Shown in pieces: positions 12,180 to 23,845 of a stretch of DNA of 64,000 nucleotides; position 1 is the first letter of the stretch; every line of letters starts with the position of its first letter. The stretch lies in assembly GCA_023053575.1 (NCBI GenBank), contig JAKZAP010000015.1, positions 11,088,930-11,152,929 on the forward strand, written 5' to 3'. The DNA comes from Branchinecta lynchi (taxonomy: Eukaryota > Arthropoda > Branchiopoda > Anostraca > Branchinectidae). Below the pieces are notes generated by a model, which was not told where the DNA came from, did no database searches, and saw only the letters and a program-made list of their open reading frames with translations. Made by a program: the position numbers and the translations under genes.

Positions 12180-12272
12180 GGATGCATTTCTTATAAGAAG
12201 TTTATTTTGTTTTCCTGTCATGGCCCCACGGGCTTTCTGGAAATAAATTGTTTCATTCATTCATTCATTATT
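12180..12272 (+). mobile_element. 3' tail of a non-LTR retrotransposon
   Basis: The sequence CATGGCCCCACGGGCTTTCT, then GGAAATAAATTG and four ATTC units (12253-12270), is a retroelement 3' untranslated end with a microsatellite tail. A related end in reverse orientation (CGGGCTTTTGGGGAAATGAA, then ATTC units) lies at 15862-15895, which suggests one family. Confidence 0.55.
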
Positions 12273-12394
12273 TAGGACTGGAGGGTTAAAAACGAGGCCG
12301 TTGCAAAACAGTTTGTTCAGATATTGCTCGTTCAGCCCGCGCTGACTCGAATCATATGCAAGAATTACTCAAAACGAATAAGCCAGCTATATTG

Positions 12395-12890
12395 AATGGA
12401 TTTATAAATACGTCGAAAATGTATTTGAGAATTCCTGAAATGTATTCGAGAATACCTTAAATGTCTTCGAGGGATCGGTATTTATATTGGAGAATCGACA
12501 AGAAGTTTTCAAGACATGTTTTAGGTATTCGAGAAACTACAAAAATAGTTCGAGAACTTCTAAAATGTATATGACATTTAAATTTAAACGAGGAACACGA
12601 GAATGACAAATATATTCGAGAATGACAGAAATACATTCGAATATCGAAAAAATTAAAATTTTCGAATATATTTTTGTCACTCTCGAATACATTTAGGTGA
12701 TTCTCATATACTTAATTTCAATTTGAATTTCAAATACTTTTAAAACATTCTCAAATACTTTTTATGTTTTCTCAAATATTTTTTTTCTTGAAGAATAAAA
12801 AAATCTCCAAGACTTTTTGTCGAATACAAACACCGATTCCAAGAAGACATATGGGGGATTCTCGAATACATTTTCGACACATTTAACCTC
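12395..12890. repeat. Inverted array of degenerate short repeats
   Basis: The left half carries variants of TGTATTCGAGAATTCCTGAA at irregular 20-35 bp spacing. From about 12650 the right half carries the complementary form (CTCGAATACATTT, TTCTCAAATACTTTT, TTCTCGAATACATTTTCGAC). The array therefore changes orientation in the middle and could fold as one long imperfect hairpin of about 500 bp. No termini or coding potential were seen. Confidence 0.65.
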
Positions 12891-13335
12891 AAATCTATTA
12901 CATAAAACATAAAACTGTATGTTCAGAGTTATCGACCATGGTGAACCCACATATGAACCACATACGATCTTCTTTGGAAAAGCAGTTCACCGGAAATCCA
13001 GCAAAAGCAGAAAACTGTGAGTAAGTAAAAATTCTTGAACTTTATTCAAGCGTCGAAAAGGGGTAAGAAGACAGGCTGGATCGATGTATTCACTTCGCGT
13101 TCCTAACTTCTCACCCATTCACGTATGATCGAATCCATGCAATTATTACTAAGGTCCTCCAGCCAATTTCAACTGTCTAGCAGGCACAAGGGGAAGTATT
13201 TCCAAGAGCAAGAGAATTTCCTTCCGCACTCTAGCTTTCCCGGCCTTAAGAATTAGAAGATAAAAGACACCCTCTCCCACACCTTTCGAACGCAAGATCA
13301 GCTGCGCGAATCGTAGACACTCCCGCCATCTTACA
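12891..13335. other. No recognisable feature
   Basis: Sequence between the inverted array and a Family 1 element. The part from 12990 (CACCGGAAATCCAGC, AAAACTGTGAGTAAGTAAAA) faintly resembles Family 1 core units and may be a decayed unit. Confidence 0.4.
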
Positions 13336-13338
13336 TCC

Positions 13339-14592
13339 TTTTTGGGATTCCAAAACGTAAGTGGAGGGATACCTATGACATCGCAAAAGTTGTCCGTCTG
13401 TCCGTCTGTAAGCACGATAACTCTCGAAGGGAATGAGATATTTTGATGAAACTTGGTGTGAGGATTCGTTGGGTCGTCGGCCCAGTCAAGTTCGTAGATG
13501 GGCTTTGTAGCCCTACATTTAGGGGTGGGGGAGGGGGTTCAAATTAAGGGGCAAACAAAATATTTTGAAACAGCTAATCTGATAGTCGATTATGGGGTAA
13601 GAAGACATGCTGAACACGACGCTGAAACCCATTTTGTCATCGGACAAGTAGTTCGCCCGGAATCCGGCCAAAACCGGAAAGTTTGTTGAAAGTAAAAGTT
13701 TTATTTGAAGTTGATTAGATGTTCGATTTGGGGGTAGGAAGACATGCTGAAGACGATGGTGAAAACTATTTTCTCGATCGACAAGTATTTCGCCCGGAAT
13801 CCGGCCCAAACCGGAAAGTTTGTTGAAAGTAAAAGTTTTATTGAAGTTGACTAGATGTTCGATTGAGAGGTAAGAAGACATGCTGAAAACGATGGTGAAA
13901 ACTATTTTCTCAACGTATTTCGACTGGAATCCGGCCCAAACCGGAAAGTTTGTCAAAATTAAAAGTTTTATTTGAAGTTGATTAGATGTTCGATTTAGGG
14001 CAATAAGACATGCTGAACACTTATGTGAAAATAATTTTCTACCAGGACATGTAGTTCGCCCGGAATCCGGCCAAAACCGGAAAACTGTTGGAAGTTAAAG
14101 TTTTATTTCTAGTTGATTGGATAGGCGATTTAGGGGTAAGAAGAGATGCTGAGTCCCTGTATGACAATCATTTTACCCAGACATATAGTTCGACCCGAAT
14201 CCGGCTGGACTCGGAAAATTTGTTATAAGCTAAATTTTTATTTGAAGTTGATTCGATGTTCATTACTGGGGAAAGAAGATACCCTGATTTCGTCTTTGAG
14301 CTTTCTTTTTTTGCCGGACAAGTAGTTCTGGAGTTCGGCCGAAACCGGGAAATTGGCAAAGTGGCAGGAAGTTTTCGTCAAAACAGATATGACTTATAGG
14401 GGTAAACACACATGCTGAATTCATATCTGAACTTGGTTTTCTCAGGTGATTAGGTATTTGGCCTTAATCTGTTGCTGAATTTTAATTGTAAAAATGTTCA
14501 AGGAGTCTGGCGATGACTGGATCTGGCTAAGACAAGACCCAGTTCTCTGGATCAGATATTTTTGGGATCCCATCGAAACCTTTGGTCTTGTT
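13339..14592 (-). mobile_element. Family 1 element, copy A (Helentron-associated-like)
   Basis: Reverse copy. Read on the minus strand it starts AACAAGACCAAAGGTTTCGA, then the palindrome GGGATCCC (about 14570). About six core units of 130-140 bp follow, with CCGGAATCCGGCC-type words near 13651, 13791, 13921, 14056, 14189 and 14330. A conserved module with ACCAAGTTTCATC and TCGAGAGTTATCGTG comes next, then a GACG/GACA tract, and CACTTACGTTTTGG followed by TCCCAAAAA. The end hairpin is one base off (GGAATCCC). Structure and orientation match six other copies in the window. Non-coding. Confidence 0.8.
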
Positions 14593-15414
14593 AATTAGAC
14601 AGGCACGAATTACCCTGCAGATGACAAGTTCTGATTAAGGAGGGAGCTCAATGCTCACGCAGTGTGAGTATTGAATTTCCCCCTCCATCGCCCCTGTCCC
14701 TGCAGCATTTGCTTTTACGCACCTGTGGCTTCAAGGCTCACGTCCACTTTTCCATGATTACGGCAATTTCATGCCATCAGTTCCGACAAGGAGGGACGAA
14801 AATAGAGAGGAGATTTGAAAGTAGAATCACGTGCTAAAGTCAAGCAGTCAAAACACGTGGAGAGACAACATGAAAAACAATGCTCTTGATGACTATCTCA
14901 CCTTGCCGATGCAAAATCTCCGGCCTCTCCGGGTAGCTAGCGGAAGAAAGGCAGAAGTGATGTCAAAGCTGCGCACAAAGATCGCGGTGATTGAGTGACA
15001 CAGGATTTGAGTCGTACGGACACGCTTCTTCCTTCTTCCTGAGGATCACTGGCGTGTTTTGGACTTAGTCATATAGAGTATTCGATCTGTAAGAATCTTT
15101 TCGCCAGTCTGCAGCTCATGAAGCTTGCAAAAAATCAGATTTGGATACTCTAAAATAGTACCAAATCGGTCCAAGTATAATCGAAAGACTGTGGTTTCTG
15201 TCCTTAGTTCTTGTGTCCATTCCAATCTCTATCATGGGACTTTAGTTCTGTCAAAACAGAGCAGCCTATGTAAATTGCGTAGATTAGAGATACTGTAAAC
15301 ACCTGCTATTTCTGCATTTGTCTTACATGAGCCAGAAAATTATCCAGATGTATAAATCTCCTGATACAATTGCCAGAATCCAGGAGCCTTATATCAAATT
15401 TTCTACCCAGTCTA
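14593..15414. other. No recognisable feature
   Basis: No supported gene, RNA or repeat. Confidence 0.45.
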
Positions 15415-15603
15415 CAGGCTATCCAGGAATTTTTTTTTTTTTTGGGGGGGGGGGATGGGTTGCCTGCCGGTCCGACAAAAAAGTAAAAAAAAGACATAGA
15501 TTAGAGGGAAAAGATATAAAAATGATCATTTTTGTACGTTTCGGGGGGGGGGGGGGGGGGGGGTAAACCCCCTACCCCCCCCCCCCCCTGGATACTGCTT
15601 TGC
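15415..15603 (-). repeat. G/C-run dispersed repeat, copy 1
   Basis: Its reverse complement matches 34575-34755. Shared words in order are a C-run hairpin with GTAGGGGGTT, CGAAAC(G/A)TACAAAA, CTTTTCCCTCT, GTC(G/C)GACC, CAGGCAACC, a second C-run and AATTCCTG. The G-run and C-run near 15544-15597 face each other and can pair, so the element may be a foldback. The homopolymer lengths differ between copies. Confidence 0.7.
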
Positions 15604-15861
15604 TAGCCTATAAAAGGTTATCTACGTGTAACACGATCTCATTCATTTGTTTGTACATTGTACTAACTTTCTTTGTTTTGTTTCCTCCAATGCCCTTCCC
15701 TCGTTGATGAGCAATGGACAATCGACAAATTATTATTATATTACACAATTGCTCAATTTTTAAAGGTTAAACTCTATTATTTATCCAACAACGGGTAGGT
15801 TGCAAAGCGTCCACTCGACCAGGGTCTCGTCATGTTCACAATTCATCGAGTCACAATCTAA
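15604..15861. other. No recognisable gene; possible retroelement end
   Basis: Contains GACAAATTATTATTATATTA near 15724, which may be an ATT-type retroelement tail. Nothing else could be supported. Confidence 0.35.
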
Positions 15862-16200
15862 TGAATGAATGAATTCATTTCCCCAAAAGCCCGAACCAAG
15901 ACTGCTCGGGCATTTTCATTAAACAAAATTTAATGAAAGTGCCCGAATTCTCGAAATGGAGCCAGCAGACAAAAGAGAAATGCTGTCCGGGAACATGACT
16001 TAGAGAAGTTAAAAAATTTTTTTCGGCAGCAATCCGACATAGAGAAAGCAAAACTGAGTAAAAAATGAGACAGAAAAAAAACAACAGAAAAAGGCAGTTT
16101 GCACTTTGAAAGAGAACGCGACCCCTCCAGACCGTGGTTAACTCCTACGCGTGATCCGTTTTCATAGAAGTGAAGATCCGACACGCATCGCCACTTCAAA
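15862..16200 (-). mobile_element. 3' end fragment of a non-LTR retrotransposon
   Basis: On the minus strand CGGGCTTTTGGGGAAATGAA runs into ATTC repeats (plus strand AATGAATGAATGAATT, 15861-15876), like the tail at 12.2 kb. The adjacent open frames on this strand match no protein motif that I can name and may be untranslated region. Confidence 0.45.
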
Positions 16201-16605
16201 GTTATTAAACCCCTTACCCCCCTGTCTCGAAAAGGTGCTTTTCCCTGTCTTTTGTGGATTTACTGGACATTTGACGGTTCCAGCTATAGGGGGACTGAAA
16301 CCTATCGGGAGTGCAGATCGTTGTCTTTGACTCGATGAGTTAAAATCCGACCAATAAGATTATTTCTACTTATTTTTGTGGTAAAACATTGAAGCCCTTC
16401 AACCTTCATGACTCCAGTACTGTGATTAAACGATCAAGAGCGGGTCGCAAAAAGGTTCCAAAAACTTACAGATTCAGAATAATTAACAAACGCCATTTTG
16501 TGTTTTGACTCGTTTAAAATGTTACAATATTCTTTTGACTGCTTTTCCTAAATTTTGACTTTTAGAAGTTTCATTTATTCTAATAGGGAAAGGTGGGAAG
16601 TATTA
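16201..16605. other. No recognisable feature
   Basis: Intervening sequence before two forward Family 1 elements; no gene was supported. Confidence 0.45.
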
Positions 16606-16608
16606 ACG

Positions 16609-17447
16609 AACAACACCAAAGGTTTCGGTAGGATCCCAAAAATCCAATATTTGATCTAGACAACTGGGTCTTGCCTTCGCCAGGTCCGGTCTTCGCCAGA
16701 CTCCTTGAACATTTGTAATATCAAAATTCAGAAACAGATTAAAGTCAAATAGCTAATCATCTGTGAAGACCAAGTTCAGATATGGATTACGCATGTGTGT
16801 TTACCCCTAAAAGTCATATCTATTTTGACGAAACCTTCCTGCCTTACTTCTGCCAATTTTCCGGTTTCGACTGAATTCCGGAACTACTTGTCCGGTGAAA
16901 AAAATGCTAAGAAACGAATTCAGCGTATCTTCTTTCCCCAATATCGAACATCTAATCAACTTCAAATAAATATTTAACTTATAACAAATTTTCCGGTTCC
17001 ATCAGGATTTGGGGCGAACCATATGTCCGGGTAAAAAATGATTGTCATAAGGATTCAGCATCACTTCTTACCCCTAAATCGGATTTCTAATTACTACAAA
17101 TAAAACTTTTACTTTTAACAAACTTTCCGGTTTTTGCCGGATTCCATACGAACTGTTTGTCCGGCAAGAAAATGGTTTTCATCATCATGTTCAACATGCC
17201 TTCTTACCTCATAATCGACTATCACATTAGCTGTTTTAAAATATTTTGTTCGCCCCTTAATTTGAACCACCTCCCCCACTCCTAAATGTAGGACTACAAA
17301 GCCCATCTACGATCTTGACCGGTCCGATGACCCAAATAATCGTCACACCAAGTTTCATGAAAATACCTCTACCTTCGAGAGTTATCGTGCTTACAGACGG
17401 ACAACTTTTGCGATGTAATAGGTATCCCTCCACTTACGTTTTGGGAT
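16609..17447 (+). mobile_element. Family 1 element, copy B
   Basis: Starts AACAACACCAAAGGTTTCGG and AGGATCCCAAAAA. The conserved 5' region follows (TCTTGCCTTCGCCAGGTCC, AGACTCCTTGAAC), then about four core units with TTTTCCGGTT(T/C) words. The module CACCAAGTTTCATGAAAAT and the GACGGACAACTTTTGCGATG end come next. The final hairpin is cut (TTTTGGGATAGAA), so the last bases are mutated or deleted. Copy C follows in the same orientation after about 115 bp. Confidence 0.75.
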
Positions 17448-17562
17448 AGAATAGTAAAGAGAATAGAACTTCAAAGTAAAAAAGCAAAGAATAGGGACCA
17501 CACTTTTGTCACTGATAGGAGGAGGAGGGAAAAATCCCACCCATAATTCGGGCTCAAAGTAA

Positions 17563-18612
17563 ACAACACCAAAGGTGTCGAGGGGATCCACAAAATCTAA
17601 TGTTTGATTCAGACAATTGGTTCTTGTCTTCGCCAGATCCAGTCTTCGCCAGGCTAATCATCAGAGAAAACCAAGTTCAGATATATCTCTATAAGCCATA
17701 TCTATTACGACGACACTGACCAAGACTTCCTGCTTTACTTCTGCCAAGTTTCCGGTTTCGCCCGAATTCCGAGCGAACTACTAGTCCAGCGAAAAAAGAA
17801 AATTCAGAAACGAATCCAGCGTATCTCCTTATCCCTACAAAGAACATCTAATCAACTTTAAATAAGACTTTGACTTAACAAAGAATTCCGGTTACAACTA
17901 GATTCCGGACTAATTATATGTCCGGGTGAAAACGATTGTCACATACAGACTCAGTCTCTCTTCTTACCCCTTAATCATTCATCTAATCAAACTTTTAGTT
18001 TTAACAAATTTTCCGGTTTTGGCCGGATTCCGGGCGGACTAGTTGTTCGGTGAGAAAATGGTTTACACCATCGTGTTCAGCATGTCCTTTTACCCTTAAA
18101 TCGAACATTTAATCAACTTCAAAATGAAACTTTTACTTTTAACCAATTTTCCCGTTTTCGCCGGATTCCAGACGAACTACTTGTTCGGCAAGAAAATGGT
18201 CTTGACCATTGTGTTCAGCATATCTTCTTGCCCATAAGCCGGACATTAGATCAACTTCAAATAAAACTTTTACTTTTAACCAACTTTCCGGGTTTTGCCG
18301 GATTCCGGACGACCTACTTGTCCGGCGGGAAAATGGTTTTCATTGCTCAAAATGCCTTCTTACCCCATAATCGACTATCACATTAGCTGTTAGATTTTTT
18401 ATTTTTGTCCCTTAATTTGAACCCCCTTAGCCACCCCTAAATGTAGGGCTACAGAGCCCATCTACGAACTTGACCTTACCCTTGACCCAATGAATCACAC
18501 CAAGTTTCATCAAAATATCTCTTTCCCTTCGAGAGTTATCGTGCTTACAGACAGACGGACATTTTTGTGATGTCATAGGTATCCCCCCACCTACGTTTTG
18601 GGACCCCAAAAA
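17563..18612 (+). mobile_element. Family 1 element, copy C
   Basis: Starts AACAACACCAAAGGTGTCGA and GGGGATCC, with the 5' region TTGTCTTCGCCAGATCC. About five core units follow, with spacing near 135 bp (GTCCGGGTGAAAAC, GTTCGGTGAGAAAATGG, GTTCGGCAAGAAAATGG and GTCCGGCGGGAAAATGG words). Then come CACCAAGTTTCATCAAAAT, ACAGACAGACGGACATTTTT and the terminus TTTTGGGACCCCAAAAA. The terminal hairpin has one changed base (GGGACCCC). Confidence 0.8.
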
Positions 18613-19007
18613 TCCTAAGCCTCGATATTAAATTATTAATTTATTAAACATTTTTTTGATAATGGTGTCGACAAATCCATTGAGCGGATATTCTCTTTAT
18701 ACGAGGTAATATGGTCACAACAAATCAAATAAGAAACCAACGAAAATGGGGTTTGTAAAGGCCAACGAATAGGCTATACCGAAATAAAAGGCGAATATTG
18801 AAATAAAACAACCGCCTCCCTTCTTCAGCGCAGACAGAAAATTTCGAGGAAAAATGCCAAAAGGAGGATGAAGATCAGCAATCAAGAAAACAAAACAAAG
18901 CCGAAAACCAACAAAAATCGAAAATTAAAACAAAATTTGAAGAATTGAAAGCCTAAAGTAAAGACAAAGACAGCGAGGTAAAGTTAAATATATGAAAGTG
19001 CTAGTTC
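18613..19007. other. No recognisable feature
   Basis: A-rich sequence with many AAAC/AAAG words; no gene or element was supported. Confidence 0.45.
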
Positions 19008-19125
19008 GAATTCCACCGCAAGGAAAACTGGGCGAAAGTTCAGACATTCTAGAAGACCTTGCTACAACAGAAACGGAACTGAGTCGTCTTTGACATCGTC
19101 TGGGAAACTTATGTAAAGCGTGGGA
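19008..19125 (+). pseudogene. Decayed coding-like repeat R3, copy 1
   Basis: One frame reads RIPPQGKLGESSDILEDLA, then TTETELSRL and a stop. The same frame in a second copy at 20128-20240 reads RIPPQWKLGDSSDILDDL. Most differences between the copies are third-position or conservative, which suggests a former coding segment. Both copies are followed by CTTA(T/C)GTAA. I do not recognise the protein. It may be part of a transposable element ORF or a duplicated exon. Confidence 0.45.
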
Positions 19126-19620
19126 CCATTAGAAGGAAAGTGATGCAAACAAAAAGCAAAAAACAAACTTTCGTCTGAAACCATTGAAAGTTAGCGTAGC
19201 GTAGGTTTCACTGCGCTCAGACGGCAGAACGATGATTGGTTAGATTTAAACCACGCGACAATCAGGGTTGCCACATCCAAGAAAGAGTGACTTTTGGTCG
19301 AAAACAGAGAGTGATTTGGGAGTGAAATTTTGTTTTCTAAAAAATGGGAAACCGTCACTTTCGGTAAGAATCAATGCTGCAAAAATTACAAATCTTAATT
19401 TGGTCTTCTTGAAAAAAAAAGTCAAATAGTCACTTTTGGTGGGAATCGCTGCTGACACGTTTTGAAATAAGAGTGAATCTTGTGTCTTATGTTGGACAAG
19501 ACTGACAAAAGTAAAATAGAGTGACAATTCGCTATATCGAGCGACATGTAACAACCCTGACGACAATGCCCGTGGGTGGTTTCCAAAATCAGAACGACCT
19601 TTATTACCCCCTCTCACACT
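19126..19620. repeat. Degenerate internal repeats
   Basis: Words such as AGTGACTTTTGGTCG, CGTCACTTTCGGTAAGAATC and AGTCACTTTTGGTGGGAATC recur at irregular distance in 19280-19450, giving a 136-residue reverse-strand open frame with repeated peptides. I read this as a degenerate repeat rather than a gene. Confidence 0.4.
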
Positions 19621-19629
19621 GACTACGCT

Positions 19630-19900
19630 CAGAATGCCCACGATCGAAATGCCCACAGTTCACAATGCCACAAGCGAGGCCGAAGACACCGAAAATGAAA
19701 TCGTCCGAACGGACGATCGGACGGACTCCAACAGTTAAAAATGCCCAGAGTGGAGGCTATAATCGTCCTGGTTCAAAGTGCCGACAGCTCAAACTGTCTA
19801 CAGGGAAGGCTAACATCTTCCTGGACAACGGACAACGAGATAATAAGGGAAGCATTTACCACGGAAAATTCCCTTGTCTTACCCTCGATTTCTCTACTGG
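19630..19900. repeat. Dispersed repeat R4, copy 1
   Basis: TAATCGTCCTGGTTCAAAGT, then GACAGCTCAAACTGTCTACA, GACAACGGACAACGAGATAA and ACGGAAAATT match 50740-50850 (TAATCGTCCTGGTTGAAAGT, GACAACGGACAGCGATATTA, ACGGAAAATT). The preceding words of the type AATGCCCACAGTTCACAATG resemble words at 52215-52290. This is part of a dispersed element whose ends I could not place. Confidence 0.5.
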
Positions 19901-20127
19901 TTTTACAGCTGGGTAGCTTATGACTTGGTCTTACAGAACCGCGCCACTGGTTCAATTGACTGTCAACAGACTCTGCAAGGGTTCGAACTCGAGGCCATAC
20001 TTCTCTTAGCTGAAAGTCGAAGAATATCGATGACTTTGTAGACAAGTTTTAATATGTAGATGTTTAATGGTGTAAACTGCAAAGGGTAGACTGCAATCTA
20101 TCTAGACGAGGGGTAGGTATTTCGAAT

Positions 20128-20245
20128 TCCACCACAATGGAAACTGGGCGATAGTTCGGATATTCTTGACGACCTAACCACGGCAACATAGACGGAACTG
20201 CGTCATCTTGGAGATGGTCTGGAAATCTTACGTAATTTAAGAGCG
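20128..20245 (+). pseudogene. Decayed coding-like repeat R3, copy 2
   Basis: Second copy of the segment at 19008, same orientation, about 1.12 kb downstream. The frame reads RIPPQWKLGDSSDILDDL, then TTAT, an in-frame TAG, and TELRHLGDGLEILRNLRALD. The stops lie at different positions in the two copies, so they decayed separately. Function unknown. Confidence 0.45.
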
Positions 20246-21065
20246 TTGGATTCGCAAACGGAAATTGATAATATGGCTTTATATTCGCAAATAATCGGTA
20301 TATAAATATAATATTTATCGTTACAATCGATATATAGATAATGGATATTTACAGATAAGTTTTTAGTATTTAGATATTTATATTGAGATGCAAGAATGAA
20401 AGAGAATAGAATATGCATTCCTGGATAATGGTTTGTCAATGTGTGCATCCAATTACATATGGAGTAGCCTATCTAACGAGAAGACGAACATTCGGAAATT
20501 TTTTTAACGAACGTTTTATTAGTTTTAAATGAACTTCTGATTACAGAACTTGATCGGTATTATTGCTTAAACAGTTTTCTCTGAAACCACCATTAGCCTA
20601 TTAGTAACGTACCTTGCATTAGTCTTGAACGAGATTAGTATTATCATTATTAACATAACCTCTATTTTCCCAACAAAATTAAATTAAAAGCATCAACGGT
20701 GGTATATACAGCAACAAAAGAAAAAAGTAATAATATATTGATACATTATATAGCCTACAGAGCTAATTACAAAATAACTGGGCAGGGGATTGTGTATCAT
20801 AGATGCTCCCTGCATAGCTTTGCACTGTTTGACCTATTGCTGTAGTCGGGACTGTTTTCCACCCAAACGTACGAATACCGACTTCAGGAAATGGTTTTCC
20901 CTATGAGGAGAGGCCCCCCCCCCCCTCTCACTACAGGCCAAATGGAAAGGGCGTCATTTCAACAGAAAATTTTATTTTTATTTAAAACAGGCGCATTTCG
21001 CAGAAACATAGGGGTGCGCGCAACGGCCCTCTTCCGACCCCGAACGAGAATTCCCCGGATAGAAA
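20246..21065. other. No recognisable feature
   Basis: Very AT-rich in 20270-20400 and 20500-20780. A C-run lies near 20915-20925. No gene was supported. Confidence 0.45.
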
Positions 21066-21067
21066 GC

Positions 21068-23365
21068 TTTTTTATGGCACTTGAGCTTACTCAAGTGCCA
21101 TATAGCGATTGTAATTTCTGTCCGTCAGTCGGTCTGTCGGTCCCGGTTTTGCTAGTTCGGGCACTTCCAGATAAGCTAGGACGATGAAACTTGGCAGGCA
21201 TATCAGGAACTGGACCAGATTAAATTAGAAATGGTCGCTTCCCCGATCCGACCATCTGCAGGGGAGTGGAGGGAGGGGGAATCCGGAAAAAATAGGAAAA
21301 ATGAGATATTTTTAGCTTACGAACGGGTGATCGGATCTTAATGAAACTTGATATATGGAAGGACTTCGTGTCTCAGACCCTCCATTTTAAATCCAGACCG
21401 GATCCGGTGACATTGGGGGGACTTGGAGGGGGAAACCGGAAATCTTGGAAAAAACTTACGAGTGGAGGGATCCGGATGAAACTTGGTGGAAAGTACAAGC
21501 GAAAGTCCTAGATACGTGACTGATATAACCGGAACGGATCCGCTCACTTTGGGGGAGTTGGGGGGGGGGGAGAAGTCCGAATTTGTAGTGATCCCGCGAG
21601 TTCCGTGCTTCCTGATGTGCTGGGACGATGGAAATTGACAGGCATGTCTGGGACCCGACCAGATTAAATAGGAAATCGTCAATTCCCCGATTGGACCATC
21701 TGGGGGGGGGGGGGGGGGGTGAGGGAGGGTGAAGCCAAAATTTGAGGTATTTTTAGCTTGCGAACGGGTGATCGGATTTTGATGAAAGTTGATATTTAAG
21801 ATGACCTCGTGTCTCAGACATCTCACTTTAAATCCGGGCCGGATCCGATGACACTGGGGGGAGCTGGAGGAGGGAACCGGAAATTTTGAGAAACGCTTAG
21901 AGTGGAGGGATCGGGATGAAACTTGGTGGGAAAAACAAGCACAAGTCCTAGACACGTCATTGACATAACCGGACCGGATCAGGGCACTGTGGGGGAATTG
22001 GGGTGGGGGTCCGGATTTCTAGCGATCCCGCGAGTTCGGCATACTTCCTGATGTCCTAGGGCGATGAAACTTGGCAGGTATGTCAGGGATCCGAACAGAT
22101 TGACTTGAGAACAGCCGTTTCCCCGACCCGACCATCGTGGGGGGAGTGGGTGGATGGGGAGTCCGGAATCTAGTGGCGTGCATAACTTTTGAACGGGTGA
22201 TCGGATTTGAATGAAACTTGTCTGGTGAGCTATCGCCTCGGACGTTCAGTGTCACGTCCGGGTCGGGTCTGATACCTGTGGGGATGGGGGATACCTGTGG
22301 GGATGGGGGGGGGGTGGAAAACTCAAGAAACTCTAAAAACAGAGGGATTGGGACGAAACTTAATGGATGGAACAAGCATTAGGCCTAGATGAAATTGACG
22401 GAGCCAGATGGTTTTGGGGCTCTGTGGGGGGAATTGGAGGGGGTTTCCTGGAATTCCGGTAGTCATGAGTTAGAATAGTTCCAGATGTAAAACGACAACG
22501 AAACTTTGCAGGCATATTAGCGACCCGAATTATCTTGACTTAAGAACCTGACACAACATACCCCCGGAAATTTCCGTTCCTAGATCCGAGCATTTTTGGG
22601 GGAGCAAGAGAAGAGAAATATGGAAATTGACTTCTATAAATTGCAAACGAGTGGTCTGATTCGAGTGAAACTTCATGGGTGATACGAATCGATGGCCTCG
22701 ACATGTAAAACATGCGTTCGAACCATATGCGACCACGATTAGGAGAATTGGGGGTGGGGGACTTTTGAAAGGCACAAAAACCAAACGGATGGACCGAATG
22801 AGATGCAAATTCGACAGTGCCGAGTTTATGCGGCCTAGATTTGTTATTTGGCGTCCGGGCCGGATTCGGCCAAGGTAGGGGGGGTACTTGAAACTTGCAG
22901 ATAGGCTATGCTCCAATTTCAGTAAAACTTGATGGACAGCAACAGGGAATTAAGAGATTGGGCCCGAACCGGCTCCGACAACGTTGCTGGGAGGGGGGGG
23001 GGGGATACCGGAACTTTCCAAAAATGCTCAGATTCGAGTGAAACTTGATAGATGGTATAAAAAAAGATGGTGGTAGGTGGAGATAGAGTGAGTACCGGAA
23101 ATCGTGTAGCATGTCTAGGGATCAAACAAATGGATTTATTGGGATTGTTGGGATTTGGGATTTATTGGGAAGTTTGAACAGTCATGTGCATTTGCGACAG
23201 ACAATCGAGACGATGCCGGAACTGCTCAGAAATGAGTGAAACTAAATATCCTATTTCTATTTCCGAACCGCATTTTTGGATGGCGGGTGTATTTTGTGAC
23301 GTTCTCATCTACTTTCTTGTACAGCCTACTCGTACAAGTGCCTTATGAGCTCGTAGCTCTTGTTT
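21068..23365 (+). mobile_element. Family 2 element, most complete copy
   Basis: It starts TTTTTTATGGCACTTGAGCT with the perfect hairpin ATGGCACTTGAG ... CTCAAGTGCCAT (21074-21102), followed by GTCCGTCAGTCGGTCTGTCG. The strongest module core recurs near 21183, 21623, 22061 and 22497 (period about 438 bp), with two further TGAAACTTG modules per period. The tail part is more diverged (22.6-23.2 kb). It ends ACAAGTGCCTTATGAGC, then TCGTAGCTCTTGTTT. Read on the minus strand this is AAACAAGAGC, a subterminal copy of the hairpin arm, core modules, a tetranucleotide tract and the hairpin plus AAAAAA. That is the same order as Family 1. Confidence 0.8.
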
Positions 23366-23845
23366 GTATTAGGAATAACAAATTCTAATTATAACTTGGG
23401 TTTTGTTCTCGGTTTTGTTGCCATGCCAGCTCTTGGGCTTTCTTGGTCCTATTTTCACACACAAAGACCAACTAAGTATAATGAGCTACTATTTTGGATT
23501 GGAATTCCTGGTCAACGTGCCTTATTCTGCCTTTCTTCCCGATTTACTTATTTCAGAAATGGTTGGCGGTGGACCCCCATGGAAAATAGAACAGATATAA
23601 TGTAACTAAGTATATTGTATATATAGATAGATATTTATTAACACTGAGAGCCCTAAAGGGCCATGGTTGGCCCTGGTTGTCTCCGGAGTAAGAAGTCCGT
23701 CATTCGCATTAAGGCGTTGGGAATAATTGCCAGTAGCACAGAAGCGGTTCAGGATAATTGGCAACGGCACTATAATGCTAAATGCAATTATTCCAGTTCT
23801 AACTCCAATTTTTTTTTATCACCTTTCACTGAAAACCTTCTCTCG
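23366..23845. other. No recognisable feature
   Basis: Contains a small hairpin near 23650 (GCCCTAAAGGGCC). The last 100 bp may be the decayed upstream part of the reverse transcriptase relic that follows. Confidence 0.4.

Noticed and set aside
13500..18600. Regularly spaced repeats that could suggest a CRISPR array
   Set aside because: Units of about 135 bp are continuous and degenerate, with no unique spacers of constant size. The context is eukaryotic transposable elements.
19246..19656. 136-residue reverse frame
   Set aside because: Built from degenerate internal repeats (AGTCACTTTTGGT words) and without a recognisable domain.
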